Positions 44,774-54,720 of a stretch of 62,990 bases of DNA are shown here, one piece after another. Source of the stretch: JAVVEW01 sp032251045 (GTDB lineage: Bacteria; Pseudomonadota; Gammaproteobacteria; Methylococcales; Methylomonadaceae). The DNA is taken from contig JAVVEW010000009.1 of the NCBI GenBank assembly GCA_032251045.1, forward strand, positions 1-62,990. The letters are read 5' to 3'. The notes beneath the pieces were generated by a model. That model saw only the letters and a list, made by a program, of their open reading frames with translations, did not search any database and was not told the origin of the DNA. Within the stretch, counting starts at the first letter, position 1. Each line of letters opens with the position of its first letter. A program made the position numbers and the translations under genes.

Positions 44774-46110
44774 GCACAATCGCGGCAGCGCTCGCTCAAC
44801 CTGTGCCAAAGCATGACCTACTGATCGACGGTGTCAGTACCGATACCCGTACGCTGCAACCAGGGCAATTGTTTGTCGCACTCAAGGGGCCGAATTTCGA
44901 TGGCCATGAGTTCTGCGACCAGGCCCTGAAACGCGGTGCTGCAGCACTGTTAGTCAGTCAAGCCGTCGCTACGCCGTTGCCACAGCTGGTAGTCACCGAC
45001 ACCCGTCTGGCGCTGGGCGAGATGGCGGGTTACTGGCGCCGGCAACTCACGCTAAAAGTTGTCGGCATTACCGGCAGCAACGGCAAAACCACGGTCAAGG
45101 AAATGACTGCGGCGATTTTACAAACACAAGGCAAGGTTGGCTTTACCCAAGGCAATCTGAACAACGACATTGGCGTGCCGCTGACGTTGCTGCGTCTGAG
45201 CGAGCAAGAAGATTTCGGCGTAATCGAAATGGGTGCCAATCACTTGGGCGAAATCGATTACAGCAGTCATTACGCCCAGCCGGATGCAGCGGTGATCACC
45301 AGTATCGGCCCGGCGCATCTGGAGGGCTTTGGCAGTCTGGCAAATACCGCCCGCGCCAAGGGCGAGATTTACCACCATTTGTCGGAACAAGGCGTCGCGG
45401 TGATGCCGTATGACACGCCGTACCGAAAAACCTGGCAAGCGCTGCTGCATGGTCAAAGGGTCATAACTTTCGGGCTGGACGCGCAAGCGGATGTCCGTGC
45501 CTGCAATCTGGTTGATGCCGCAGGGCTTGGTGTGACCTTTGATTTAACTTATCGGGATGAAAAGCAACCGGTACGGATCAATCTGGCCGGTCAACACAAT
45601 ATCGTCAATGCCCTGGCGGCCAGCGCCCTGGCTTTGGCGTTTGCTGTTGCCTTGCCAGATATCGCTCGAGGCTTGGCAACCGTCAGGCCCGCGCCCGGGC
45701 GCTTGCAATTCAAACCGGGTTATCGCGGCTGCCTGTTGCTGGATGACAGCTACAACGCCAACCCGGCATCGGTCATGGCCGGCGCACACGCACTCTTGAA
45801 AGTGGGCCGCGAACCCTGGGTAATACTGGGCGCGTTGGCGGAATTGGGGCCGGACAGCGAAGCCTTGCACGAACGACTGGGACGGTCATTGCGCGACCTG
45901 GGTATTTTGCGGCTATGGGCCACCGGCGCACAAGCGGCAGCTGCCGTGCGCGGCTTTGGCGACAACAGTCAATACTTTGCCGGGCAGCTTGAATTGATCA
46001 CGGCATTAAAACAACACCTTAACGGGCGCGAAGCCTTGCTGATTAAAGGCTCGCGCTCACAGCGCATGGAAAACATCGTTGCCGCCTTGACGGCAGAGGA
46101 AACCGAATAA
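44758..46110 (+). CDS. murF: UDP-MurNAc-pentapeptide synthetase MurF
   Basis: 450 residues from ATG 44758 (MRLRLSTIAAALAQ). ATP loop GITGSNGKTTVKEM, and LLDDSYNANPASV marks the Mur-ligase fold of MurF. It adds D-Ala-D-Ala to the UDP-MurNAc tripeptide. The start lies inside the 3' end of murE, so translation is coupled. Two bases before mraY. Confidence 0.96.
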   Translation: MRLRLSTIAAALAQPVPKHDLLIDGVSTDTRTLQPGQLFVALKGPNFDGHEFCDQALKRGAAALLVSQAVATPLPQLVVTDTRLALGEMAGYWRRQLTLKVVGITGSNGKTTVKEMTAAILQTQGKVGFTQGNLNNDIGVPLTLLRLSEQEDFGVIEMGANHLGEIDYSSHYAQPDAAVITSIGPAHLEGFGSLANTARAKGEIYHHLSEQGVAVMPYDTPYRKTWQALLHGQRVITFGLDAQADVRACNLVDAAGLGVTFDLTYRDEKQPVRINLAGQHNIVNALAASALALAFAVALPDIARGLATVRPAPGRLQFKPGYRGCLLLDDSYNANPASVMAGAHALLKVGREPWVILGALAELGPDSEALHERLGRSLRDLGILRLWATGAQAAAAVRGFGDNSQYFAGQLELITALKQHLNGREALLIKGSRSQRMENIVAALTAEETE

Positions 46111-46112
46111 TC

Positions 46113-47195
46113 ATGTTGTTATATCTGACCGAATGGCTGATGCAGATCGATAGCGGCTTTCGCGTGCTGCAATATCTGACGCTGCGCGCCATTATGGGTG
46201 CATTGACGTCATTGATCATTGCCTTCATGGTTGGCCCGTGGATGATCAAAAAACTGACCGTGCGCAAAATCGGCCAAAGCATCCGCGATGATGGCCCAAA
46301 AAGCCATTTCGACAAAGCCGGCACGCCGACCATGGGCGGCACCTTGATTTTGGTGGCCATTACCTTCAGCACCTTACTCTGGGGCAATCTCAGCAACCAT
46401 TATGTCTGGGTCATTCTGCTGGTCACTTTGGGTTTTGGCGTTGTTGGCTTTGTTGATGACTATCTTAAAGTCATGCTGGGCAACAGCAAGGGATTGTCCG
46501 CTAAAGCCAAATATTTCTGGCAATCGCTACTCGGTGCGGGCGCGGCGCTGTTTTTATACAGCCAGGCTGAAGTTGCGGCAGAAACGCAGCTCATTGTGCC
46601 ATTTCTGAAAACCTTTGTACTGGATTTAGGGCTGTTTTATGTGGTGTTGACCTATTTTGTCATCGTCGGCACCAGTAATGCCGTTAACCTGACCGACGGC
46701 CTGGATGGCCTGGCCATCATGCCCACCGTCATGGTCGCAGGCGGTTTGGGTATTTTTGCCTATCTGTCAGGACATGTGGAGTTTGCCACCTATCTGGCGA
46801 TTCCGTTTTTGCCCAACGCCGGTGAGCTGGTGGTATTTTGTGCCGCGCTGATTGGCGCAGGTCTTGGCTTCTTATGGTTCAACGCTTACCCTGCGATGGT
46901 ATTCATGGGTGATGTCGGTGCCCTGGCCTTGGGCGCGGCGTTAGGTGTGCTGGCGGTGCTGGTGCGTCAGGAAATCGTGCTGATGATCATGGGTGGGGTG
47001 TTCGTACTGGAAACCGTGTCGGTCATGTTACAGGTTGCCTCGTTCAAACTGACCGGTAAGCGGATGTTCAAAATGGCGCCGATTCATCATCATTTCGAAC
47101 TGAAAGGCTGGCCCGAACCCCGAGTAATCGTGCGCTTCTGGATTATCACCGTGATTTTAGTCTTGATTGGCCTTGCCACCCTGAAAATACGATGA
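46113..47195 (+). CDS. mraY: Phospho-MurNAc-pentapeptide translocase MraY
   Basis: 360 residues with about ten membrane helices. Signatures: GTPTMGG, FVDDYLK, NAVNLTDGLDGLA, FMGDVGALALG and MAPIHHHFEL, with the conserved aspartates and histidines of the active site. It makes lipid I from UDP-MurNAc-pentapeptide and undecaprenyl phosphate in the inner membrane. Its stop overlaps the murD start (ATGA). Confidence 0.97.
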   Translation: MLLYLTEWLMQIDSGFRVLQYLTLRAIMGALTSLIIAFMVGPWMIKKLTVRKIGQSIRDDGPKSHFDKAGTPTMGGTLILVAITFSTLLWGNLSNHYVWVILLVTLGFGVVGFVDDYLKVMLGNSKGLSAKAKYFWQSLLGAGAALFLYSQAEVAAETQLIVPFLKTFVLDLGLFYVVLTYFVIVGTSNAVNLTDGLDGLAIMPTVMVAGGLGIFAYLSGHVEFATYLAIPFLPNAGELVVFCAALIGAGLGFLWFNAYPAMVFMGDVGALALGAALGVLAVLVRQEIVLMIMGGVFVLETVSVMLQVASFKLTGKRMFKMAPIHHHFELKGWPEPRVIVRFWIITVILVLIGLATLKIR

Positions 47196-48556
47196 CCGCC
47201 TTGACCTTGCTCCGCGAACACTTCCAACTTGACCCTGAAACCTCCCGGGTGGTGATTGTTGGCGCTGGTTTGACCGGTTTTTCCGTAGCACGCTGGCTGA
47301 AAGTGCAAGGCATACGTTTTGCGGTAGTAGACAGCCGTGATCGTCCGCCGGCATTGGCACAGTTGCAACAGGATATTCCCGATGCGCCGGTGTTTACCGG
47401 CGGTTTTGATCAGGCTGCGTTCCAGGTCGCCACACACATGCTGGTCAGCCCCGGCGTATCACTGGCCGAGCCATCCATTGCTCAGGCACTGGCTAAAGGG
47501 GTACGCTGTTTCAGCGACATTGATATTTTCCAGGCGCTGGCCAAAGCGCCCATCGTGGCGGTCACAGGCTCTAACGGCAAAAGCACGGTTACCACACTGG
47601 TAGCCGAAATCGCCCGTGCCGCTGGTATTAAAGCAGCCGCGGGCGGCAATCTGGGCACGCCCGCATTGGATTTATTGGCCGATGACGTGGCGTTGTATGT
47701 TCTGGAATTGTCCAGCTTCCAGCTGGAACGCTGCCATAGCTTGCAGCCGGATGCCGCCGTGGTGCTGAATATCAGCCCCGATCATCTGGATCGTTATCCA
47801 GACCTGGCCCGTTACCGGGCGGCGAAACAAGCCATTTTTGCCCAGGCCAAGCTTAAAGTCATCAATCGTGATGACCCGCACGTTGCCAACATGGTAAGCC
47901 CTGGCACGGATGTGATTGATTTTTCCATCACACATCCTGCGGCCTGCTGTGTATGTACCGAACAAGATCAGGCCGTGCTGTATGTCCAGGGTCAGCGCCT
48001 GCTGGCTGAAACCGAACTGGCCATGGTTGGACGTCATAACACCGCCAACATGCTGGCCGCATGTGCATTGGCGGCGGCGGTGCATTTACCGATCACCGCG
48101 ATGCGCCAGGTAGGACAGCGGTTTACCGGTCTGGCGCACCGCATGCAGACCGTCGCCGTTAAAAAAGGCATTACCTGGATTAACGATTCCAAAGCCACCA
48201 ATATCGGCGCCTGCGTGGCGGCATTATCAGGTTTCACCGATAAAGTACTGTTAATCGCAGGGGGCGATGCCAAGGGCGCCGAGCTTCAAGAACTGGCACC
48301 GGCGCTGAGTGCGCATGTCGAGCATTTGTTCCTCATGGGGCGCGATGCACCACAACTGGCACAACTGGCCAAACAACTCGACCTGCACTATGAATTGGTT
48401 GATTCAGTTGAGCAGGCGGTGCGCAAAGCAGCGTATCTTGCCCAGCCTGGACAAACCGTTTTGCTATCACCGGCTTGCGCCAGTCTGGATCAATATCGAG
48501 ATTATGCAGATCGTGGCCAGCGCTTCAGCACCGCCGTTCGAGAGCTGAAGTCATGA
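47192..48556 (+). CDS. murD: UDP-MurNAc-L-alanine:D-glutamate ligase MurD
   Basis: 454 residues. N-terminal uracil-binding Rossmann-like domain (VVIVGAGLTGFSVARWL), ATP loop VAVTGSNGKSTVTT, and INDSKATN of the ligase core. It adds D-glutamate to UDP-MurNAc-L-Ala in the cytoplasm. Four-base overlap with mraY, and ATGA overlap with ftsW at its 3' end. Confidence 0.96.
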   Translation: MTALTLLREHFQLDPETSRVVIVGAGLTGFSVARWLKVQGIRFAVVDSRDRPPALAQLQQDIPDAPVFTGGFDQAAFQVATHMLVSPGVSLAEPSIAQALAKGVRCFSDIDIFQALAKAPIVAVTGSNGKSTVTTLVAEIARAAGIKAAAGGNLGTPALDLLADDVALYVLELSSFQLERCHSLQPDAAVVLNISPDHLDRYPDLARYRAAKQAIFAQAKLKVINRDDPHVANMVSPGTDVIDFSITHPAACCVCTEQDQAVLYVQGQRLLAETELAMVGRHNTANMLAACALAAAVHLPITAMRQVGQRFTGLAHRMQTVAVKKGITWINDSKATNIGACVAALSGFTDKVLLIAGGDAKGAELQELAPALSAHVEHLFLMGRDAPQLAQLAKQLDLHYELVDSVEQAVRKAAYLAQPGQTVLLSPACASLDQYRDYADRGQRFSTAVRELKS

Positions 48557-49707
48557 CCAAGCCCTTTCTCGATACCCGTTTATTGTGGTCCAGCGGATTA
48601 CTGATCGCGCTGGGTTTTTTGATGGTGGTGTCAGCCTCCATGCATTTGGGCGACAAATTACCCGCCTCGGCTTTAAGTTATCCGCAACGCCAGGCGCTGC
48701 ATTTACTGCTGGCCGCCGTAGCCTCGACCGTCATCATGACCATGCCTTTGGCGCTTTGGCAACGCCTGGCCCGACCCATGTTGATTGGCAGCATCGCCTT
48801 ATTGGCCTTGGTATTGATTCCAGGCCTTGGCGTCGAAGTGAATGGTAGCCGCCGCTGGCTGGCCGTCCCTGGTTTGCGCATTCAGGTCTCAGAGTTGGCG
48901 AAACTGGCCAGCATCTTCTATCTGGCCAGTTTTATCGCCACTTACAAAGCCGAACTTGGCCGTCACATGGCAGTCACACTCTGGCCTTTACGCTGGTTTG
49001 TGCCCATCATGTTTTTATTGTTGATGGAGCCTGACTTTGGCTCTGCGGTGGTGATCATGTTTATCATGCTCGGGCTCTTATTTTTAGCCGGTGCGCAATG
49101 GCAGCTATTCGTCGGGTTACTGCTGGCAGGCAGCGCCGGCGCGGCCAGTTTGGTGTATTTTTCACCCTATCGCTGGCAGCGCGTGGTCAGTTTCCTGGAT
49201 CCTTGGGCTGACGCTCAGGCATCCGGCTTTCAATTGGTGCAAGCCTTGATCGCGTTCGGTCGTGGCGAAATCACCGGCGTGGGTTTGGGCAGCGGGGTGC
49301 AAAAATTGTTTTACTTGCCCGAAGCCCATACCGACTTTCTGCTGTCGGTTCTGGCCGAGGAACTGGGCTTACTGGGTGTTACCCTGGTGATCGGTTTGTT
49401 TGCCGTGTTGATTTGGCGCGCCTTACTGATCGCGCAAAAAGCGCTGCGTCAGGACATGCTGTTTGCCGGATATCTGGCCTATGGCGTGGCGCTGTGGTTC
49501 TTTTTTCAGGCTTTCGTCAATATCGGCGTCAACATGGGCATATTACCCACCAAAGGCCTGACCTTGCCGCTGATGAGTTATGGCGGTGGCAGCATGATCG
49601 TTATGTGCTCGGCGCTGGCCTTGTTGCAGCGCGTGCATCACGAAACAGTACAACAAATTCACGCACAACCGGAAATCGGACGAATACGATGGCCAAGACA
49701 ATTGTAA
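48553..49707 (+). CDS. ftsW: Septal peptidoglycan polymerase FtsW
   Basis: 384 residues from the ATG at 48553 (MTKPFLDTRLLW), which overlaps the murD stop; an upstream extension to 48475 lies within murD and is discarded. SEDS family, about ten membrane helices; GSRRWLAVPGLRIQVSELAK and the C-terminal GLTLPLMSYGGGSMI are diagnostic. It polymerises lipid II at the septum with FtsI. It overlaps murG by 19 bases. Confidence 0.96.
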   Translation: MTKPFLDTRLLWSSGLLIALGFLMVVSASMHLGDKLPASALSYPQRQALHLLLAAVASTVIMTMPLALWQRLARPMLIGSIALLALVLIPGLGVEVNGSRRWLAVPGLRIQVSELAKLASIFYLASFIATYKAELGRHMAVTLWPLRWFVPIMFLLLMEPDFGSAVVIMFIMLGLLFLAGAQWQLFVGLLLAGSAGAASLVYFSPYRWQRVVSFLDPWADAQASGFQLVQALIAFGRGEITGVGLGSGVQKLFYLPEAHTDFLLSVLAEELGLLGVTLVIGLFAVLIWRALLIAQKALRQDMLFAGYLAYGVALWFFFQAFVNIGVNMGILPTKGLTLPLMSYGGGSMIVMCSALALLQRVHHETVQQIHAQPEIGRIRWPRQL

Positions 49708-50738
49708 TCATGGCCGGCGGCACCGGCGGACATGTGTTTCCAGCCTTGGCAGTGGCCGAATATCTGCGTGCGCGGGGATGGACAGTGACCTGGCTGGGGA
49801 CTCGCCAGGGCCTGGAAAGCCGGGTGATACCCGAGAAAGGCTTCGCGATCGATTGGCTGCCGGTGTCCGGTTTTCGCGGCAAGGGTGTCATCGGCAAAAT
49901 CACCGCCGGAGTGCGCTTGTTATCGGCTTTATGGCAAGCGTTTTTGCACTTGCGCCGGCGCCGACCCGATGTAGTATTGGGCATGGGTGGTTTTGCCGCA
50001 GGCCCCGGTGGTTTGGTCGCCAGTCTGTTGGGTATTCCGCTGGTGATCCATGAGCAGAACCGGATTCCCGGCACCACCAACAGAATTTTGGCAAAACGGG
50101 CACGCTTTGTCTTACAAGCGTTTCCAGAGAGTTTCAAGGCGAATATCGAGGCTATTACCACTGGCAATCCGTTGCGTGCCGGCTTTACCGCTGCCATCCC
50201 TGAAGCGTATCAATCGGGTCAAGTACTGAAAATACTGGTAGTTGGCGGCAGTCAGGGCGCCCGGCGATTAAATGAAGTGGTGCCGGCAGGCTTGGCGTTG
50301 CTGTCCGGTATCGAAATCTGGCATCAAACCGGTCAGCATGACCTGGACACTGTAATGAGCCGATATCAAAATCTGGCACTGACCGCCAAAGTCATGGCCT
50401 TTATCGACGATATGACAGCCGCCTACCGCTGGGCCGATGTGGTGGTATGCCGCGCCGGCGCGATGACCGTCAGCGAAGTCGCGGCCCTAGGCGTGCCCGC
50501 CTTGTTCATCCCACTGCCGAATGCCATTGATGACCACCAGCGCGCCAACGCTGTTTTTTTGAGCGAGCAGAACGCCGCACGCCTTTTGGCGCAACAGGAT
50601 TTGACCGCAGAGTCCCTGGCCGAGACGCTGAACGATATGCGCGATCAGCTGCCTGACTATGCCCGCGCCGCATTATCTTTGGCCAGACCGGACGCCACCG
50701 AACAAGTCGCGGCGTATTGCGAGCAGGCGGCTTTATGA
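49689..50738 (+). CDS. murG: Lipid II synthase MurG (GlcNAc transferase)
   Basis: 349 residues from the ATG at 49689 (MAKTIVIMAGGTGGH). The N-terminal GGTGGHVFPA motif is the lipid I loop; VVGGSQGARRLN, VVCRAGAMTVSEVAALGVPA and LPNAIDDHQRANA bind the nucleotide sugar. It transfers GlcNAc to lipid I on the inner face. Its start lies inside the ftsW end, and its stop overlaps the murC ATG. Confidence 0.97.
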   Translation: MAKTIVIMAGGTGGHVFPALAVAEYLRARGWTVTWLGTRQGLESRVIPEKGFAIDWLPVSGFRGKGVIGKITAGVRLLSALWQAFLHLRRRRPDVVLGMGGFAAGPGGLVASLLGIPLVIHEQNRIPGTTNRILAKRARFVLQAFPESFKANIEAITTGNPLRAGFTAAIPEAYQSGQVLKILVVGGSQGARRLNEVVPAGLALLSGIEIWHQTGQHDLDTVMSRYQNLALTAKVMAFIDDMTAAYRWADVVVCRAGAMTVSEVAALGVPALFIPLPNAIDDHQRANAVFLSEQNAARLLAQQDLTAESLAETLNDMRDQLPDYARAALSLARPDATEQVAAYCEQAAL

Positions 50739-52168
50739 ATACCGTCAATCATCGTCCGATACCGAAAGGTTTTGGTGAAGTCCGACGTATTCATTTTGTC
50801 GGTGTGGGCGGCACCGGCATGAGCGGTTTGGCCGAAGTGCTGAATAACCTGGGCTATGACATTACCGGCTCGGATTTGCGCCCGTCCCAGGTGACCGAAC
50901 GGCTTGAGCGGCTAGGCGTCACCGTTTTGATCGGTCATCGTGCGGAAAATGTCCGTCAGGTGGATGTTCTGGTGGTGTCGTCGGCGATTGATGAACAGAA
51001 CCCGGAAATCGAAGCTGCCCGGGCGCTGCGCATTCCGATCATCCCGCGTGCGGAAATGCTGGCTGAACTGATGCGTTTTCGCTTCGGCATTGCCGTGGCT
51101 GGCACCCATGGCAAAACCACCACCACCAGCCTGATCGCCAGCATACTGGCTGAGGCGGGCCTGGACCCGACTTTTGTCATCGGCGGCCGACTGAACAGCG
51201 CCGGCGCCAATGCTAAGCTCGGGCAAAGTGATTATCTGGTGGCCGAAGCTGATGAATCCGATGCCTCGTTTTTATGCTTGCAGCCGATGATGGCGGTGGT
51301 GACCAATATCGATCAGGATCACATGGAAACCTACCACGGTGATGTTGGCAAATTGCAAGACACGTTTATCGAATTTCTGCATCACCTGCCATTTTATGGA
51401 CTGGCGGTGTTGTGCCTGGATGATGCCGGTGTGCGTTCGGTGATGCCCAGTTTATCAAAACCATTTACCAGCTACGGCTTTGCCGAGGATGCCGACGTTC
51501 GCGCCGTCAATGTTCGGGAAGATGGCTTGCAAACCCATTGCCAGGTATTGCGCGTCAACCACGCGCCACTGGCCATCACTTTGAACATGCCCGGACGCCA
51601 CAATCTGGCCAATGCCCTGGCAGCGATTACCGTAGCGACGGCGCTGGCGGTTGATGATCAGGCCATGGTCACCAGTCTGGCCCGGTTTACCGGCGTCGGA
51701 CGACGCTTTCAGGTACTGGGCGAGATTCCCTGGCAGCAGGACTCAGTCACCATGGTCGATGATTACGGCCATCATCCAAAAGAAATCGAAGCCACCCTGG
51801 CGGCGCTGGCGCAAGCCTGGCCGACGCGACGCAAAGTGGTGTTGTTTCAACCACATCGATTCAGCCGAACTCGGGATTTGTTCGAGGATTTTGTTCATGT
51901 ACTTTCGTCCGTTGATGTACTGTTGTTGCTGGAAGTTTATGCCGCAGGCGAGTCGGTGATTGTCGGCGCTGATGGCCGAGCGTTATCAAGAGCCATTCGG
52001 GTGCGTGGCCAGGTCGATCCGGTGTTCATCGATGATTTTGCCGAGCTGCCGGATTTGTTGTCCACGCAACTGGCTGCCGGCGACGTATTGCTGACCCTGG
52101 GCGCGGGCAATGTCGGCCAGTTAGCCGGGCAGTTGTTTGAGGCGTTGTCTGTTAAAGGTGGGTCATGA
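50735..52168 (+). CDS. murC: UDP-MurNAc-L-alanine ligase MurC
   Basis: 477 residues from the ATG at 50735 (MNTVNHRPIPKG), which overlaps the murG stop. HFVGVGGTGMSGLAEVL, GTHGKTTTTSLIA (ATP loop) and VDDYGHHPKEI identify it. It starts the stem peptide by adding L-Ala to UDP-MurNAc. Coupled to murB at 52165-52168. Confidence 0.97.
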   Translation: MNTVNHRPIPKGFGEVRRIHFVGVGGTGMSGLAEVLNNLGYDITGSDLRPSQVTERLERLGVTVLIGHRAENVRQVDVLVVSSAIDEQNPEIEAARALRIPIIPRAEMLAELMRFRFGIAVAGTHGKTTTTSLIASILAEAGLDPTFVIGGRLNSAGANAKLGQSDYLVAEADESDASFLCLQPMMAVVTNIDQDHMETYHGDVGKLQDTFIEFLHHLPFYGLAVLCLDDAGVRSVMPSLSKPFTSYGFAEDADVRAVNVREDGLQTHCQVLRVNHAPLAITLNMPGRHNLANALAAITVATALAVDDQAMVTSLARFTGVGRRFQVLGEIPWQQDSVTMVDDYGHHPKEIEATLAALAQAWPTRRKVVLFQPHRFSRTRDLFEDFVHVLSSVDVLLLLEVYAAGESVIVGADGRALSRAIRVRGQVDPVFIDDFAELPDLLSTQLAAGDVLLTLGAGNVGQLAGQLFEALSVKGGS

Positions 52169-53043
52169 ACGCACCCGATACGCACTGGCAACAACAGGCA
52201 CCGTTGGCCAAATATACCAGTTGGCGGGTCGGTGGACCTGCGGAATGGTTATTCGAGCCGCGTGATGTCGATGAACTGGCCGAAGGTTTCCAGCAATGGC
52301 CGAAACATCAGGCATGTAGCTGGCTAGGGTTGGGCAGTAATTTACTGGTACGCGATGGCGGTGTTCGCGGCTGCGTAATCGGCACCCGTTTTCTGAAGAA
52401 CCTGGAGCTGCTGGACAACGGGCGAATTTACGCCGAAGCGGGCACGCCATGCGCGCAAATCGCCCGCTTCTGCGTCCGTCACGGACTGAGCGGCGTGGAG
52501 TTTCTGGCCGGCATTCCCGGCAGCTTTGGCGGTGCGCTGAAAATGAACGCGGGCGCTTTCGGCAGTGAAACCTGGACCTGGGTCAGTGAAATCGCCTTGA
52601 TTGATGGCAATGGGCATATCTCTTGGCACTCGGCCAAGTCTTTTACGGTGGGTTACCGTTCGGTAACCTTGCCCGAAGGGCACGGCATCGTCGGCGCCAG
52701 GCTGAAACTGCAACCGACACATGATGAGCAAGGCTGGCAAATCATTAAAGCGTTGCTGGCCAAACGCGCTGAAATGCAACCGTTAGGTCAGCCCAGCTGC
52801 GGCTCGGTATTCCGCAATCCGGCAGGTGATTTTGCCGGTCGCTTGATCGAAGCCTGTGGGCTGAAAGGTAAAGTCATCGGCGATGCCCAGGTTTCAGAAA
52901 AACATGCCAATTTCATTATCAATCGTGGACGGGCCAAAGCATTGGATATCGAACAACTCATTTTTTACGTGCAGCAAACAGTCGCTGAACAAACCGGTAT
53001 CACACTTAAAACCGAAGTCTGTATCGTCGGAGAACCGGAATGA
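52165..53043 (+). CDS. murB: UDP-N-acetylenolpyruvoylglucosamine reductase MurB
   Basis: 292 residues, of the shorter type. FAD-binding features: TSWRVGGPAEW, GLGSNLLVRDGG, GIPGSFGGALKMNAGAFG; the catalytic serine is in PSCGSVFRNP. Makes UDP-MurNAc with NADPH. Four-base overlaps with murC and ddl. Confidence 0.96.
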   Translation: MNAPDTHWQQQAPLAKYTSWRVGGPAEWLFEPRDVDELAEGFQQWPKHQACSWLGLGSNLLVRDGGVRGCVIGTRFLKNLELLDNGRIYAEAGTPCAQIARFCVRHGLSGVEFLAGIPGSFGGALKMNAGAFGSETWTWVSEIALIDGNGHISWHSAKSFTVGYRSVTLPEGHGIVGARLKLQPTHDEQGWQIIKALLAKRAEMQPLGQPSCGSVFRNPAGDFAGRLIEACGLKGKVIGDAQVSEKHANFIINRGRAKALDIEQLIFYVQQTVAEQTGITLKTEVCIVGEPE

Positions 53044-53957
53044 GTGTTGATCCTAACACTTTTGGCCGGGTGGCCGTGGTTATGGGCGGTACGGCGGCGG
53101 AACGGGAGATTTCCCTGATCAGCGGCAAAGCGGTACTGGCCGGGTTGTTAAACGCGGGCGTAGAGGCCTTCGCACTGGATTTGGCTGCTGACATGATCGG
53201 CGCGTTGACTTCGGTAACCTATGATCGGGTTTTCAACATTGTCCATGGCCGGGGCGGCGAGGATGGCGTGCTGCAAGCCGTGCTGCAAAGCCTTCACAAG
53301 CCCTATACTGGGAGTGGCGTATTGGCCTCGGCGCTGAGTATGGATAAATTGCGCACCAAGATGTGCTGGGCAGGCTGCGGACTACCGACACCGGCCTGGT
53401 TTACTTTGACCGGCCCGGAAACACTGGTTGAGTGCGAGCAAACGCTGGGTTTTCCGGTGATCGTCAAGCCGGCGCTGGAAGGTTCCAGTATCGGCATGAG
53501 CAAGGCGGAAAATCCAGCGGAACTGGCCGCGGCCTATCGGCTGGCAGCCGGTTTTAACTGCCCGGTGTTCGCCGAACAATGGGTGAATGGCCATGAATAC
53601 ACTGTGGCGGTTCTTAATGGTCAAGCGTTGCCGGTGATTCGCCTGCAAACGCCGCGCTCGTTTTACGACTATGAAGCTAAGTACCAGGCCACCAGCACCG
53701 AATATCGGTGTCCGTGCGGTTTAATGGAGCCGGAAGAACGGCGACTGCAACAACTGGCGCTAAAGGCTTGTGCTGCACTGGATGTGACCGGCTGGGGCCG
53801 GGTGGATGTGTTTATCGATACCAACGGCAACGCGCAGTTGATCGAAGTTAATACCGTGCCAGGCATGACCGATCACAGCCTGGTGCCGATGGCGGCAAAG
53901 CAAGCAGGCATGAATTTTGACGCCTTGACGCTGGCCATTTTGGCAACCAGCCGCTAA
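53040..53957 (+). CDS. ddl: D-alanine--D-alanine ligase Ddl
   Basis: 305 residues. ATP-grasp enzyme with the Ddl signatures VMGGTAAEREISLISG, NIVHGRGGEDG and EVNTVPGMTDHSLVPMAA. It makes D-Ala-D-Ala for MurF. Size and place match the ddlB copy of the dcw cluster; the start ATG overlaps the murB stop. No sign of the lactate-specific changes that alter vancomycin sensitivity, but I did not align it. Confidence 0.96.
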   Translation: MSVDPNTFGRVAVVMGGTAAEREISLISGKAVLAGLLNAGVEAFALDLAADMIGALTSVTYDRVFNIVHGRGGEDGVLQAVLQSLHKPYTGSGVLASALSMDKLRTKMCWAGCGLPTPAWFTLTGPETLVECEQTLGFPVIVKPALEGSSIGMSKAENPAELAAAYRLAAGFNCPVFAEQWVNGHEYTVAVLNGQALPVIRLQTPRSFYDYEAKYQATSTEYRCPCGLMEPEERRLQQLALKACAALDVTGWGRVDVFIDTNGNAQLIEVNTVPGMTDHSLVPMAAKQAGMNFDALTLAILATSR

Positions 53958-53967
53958 CCCCTAGATC

Positions 53968-54690
53968 ATGCGAATCTGGCCACAACTGGCGTTATTCCTT
54001 GTTATCCTGGCATTGACGGTGCTGGGATGGTTGCGGCCATGGCAAAGCTGGCTACCTATTCGCCATGTCAGAGTACAAGGGGTCTTTGCGCATATCGATC
54101 AGGCACAGGTTGAGCAATCGCTACTGCCTGTGGTAAACACCGGCTTTCTAGCTGTGGATCTAAGGCAAATTGAACAGCAGGCGTTATCGTTGCCGTGGGT
54201 CAGAGCCGCCAAAATTCGCCGTGTCTGGCCTGATACTCTGGACATTCGACTGTATGAACAAGTGCCGGTGGCCCGTTGGCGCGGCAAAGCGTTGGTGAAC
54301 GATCAAGGCCAGCTGTTTATTCCAGAGCATCTGGAAAATTTTCGGCATTTGCCCTTATTGATTGGCCCTGAAGCACAGCCGCAGCGCTCGGTAGCAACCT
54401 TGCTCAATGTGCAAGAGCACCTTGCCGACCATAACTTGCTGCTGACAGAACTACAAATCAGCGCCAGCCGCGCTTGGCGCCTAAAGCTTGCTCCGGAGCT
54501 GGAAATCATGCTGGGCACGCGCCAGCAAGCAACACGGCTGGATCAGTTGCTGAATGCGCTGGCCTTGTTTGAACCGGATCAGCGCACAGCGATGGCGCGT
54601 ATTGACATGCGCTATCCCAACGGTTTTTCGGTCGCCTGGCAGGCCGACTCGCCCGCATTTAACTGGCGAAAAATTGCCCAACGACATTAA
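53968..54690 (+). CDS. ftsQ: Cell division protein FtsQ
   Basis: 240 residues: one membrane helix (about 5-24), a POTRA domain (about 30-100, IRHVRVQGVFAHIDQ), and a beta domain to the end. Organises FtsB and FtsL at the septum. It starts 11 bases after ddl and ends 31 bases before ftsA. The protein is somewhat shorter than E. coli FtsQ (276) but complete. Confidence 0.93.
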   Translation: MRIWPQLALFLVILALTVLGWLRPWQSWLPIRHVRVQGVFAHIDQAQVEQSLLPVVNTGFLAVDLRQIEQQALSLPWVRAAKIRRVWPDTLDIRLYEQVPVARWRGKALVNDQGQLFIPEHLENFRHLPLLIGPEAQPQRSVATLLNVQEHLADHNLLLTELQISASRAWRLKLAPELEIMLGTRQQATRLDQLLNALALFEPDQRTAMARIDMRYPNGFSVAWQADSPAFNWRKIAQRH

Positions 54691-54720
54691 AAATTTAACT
54701 TAGAAGAGCAACCAACCAAC

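Noticed and set aside
49413..49688. Upstream extension of murG inside ftsW
   Set aside because: Ordinary MurG starts at MAKTIVIMAGGTGGH (49689).
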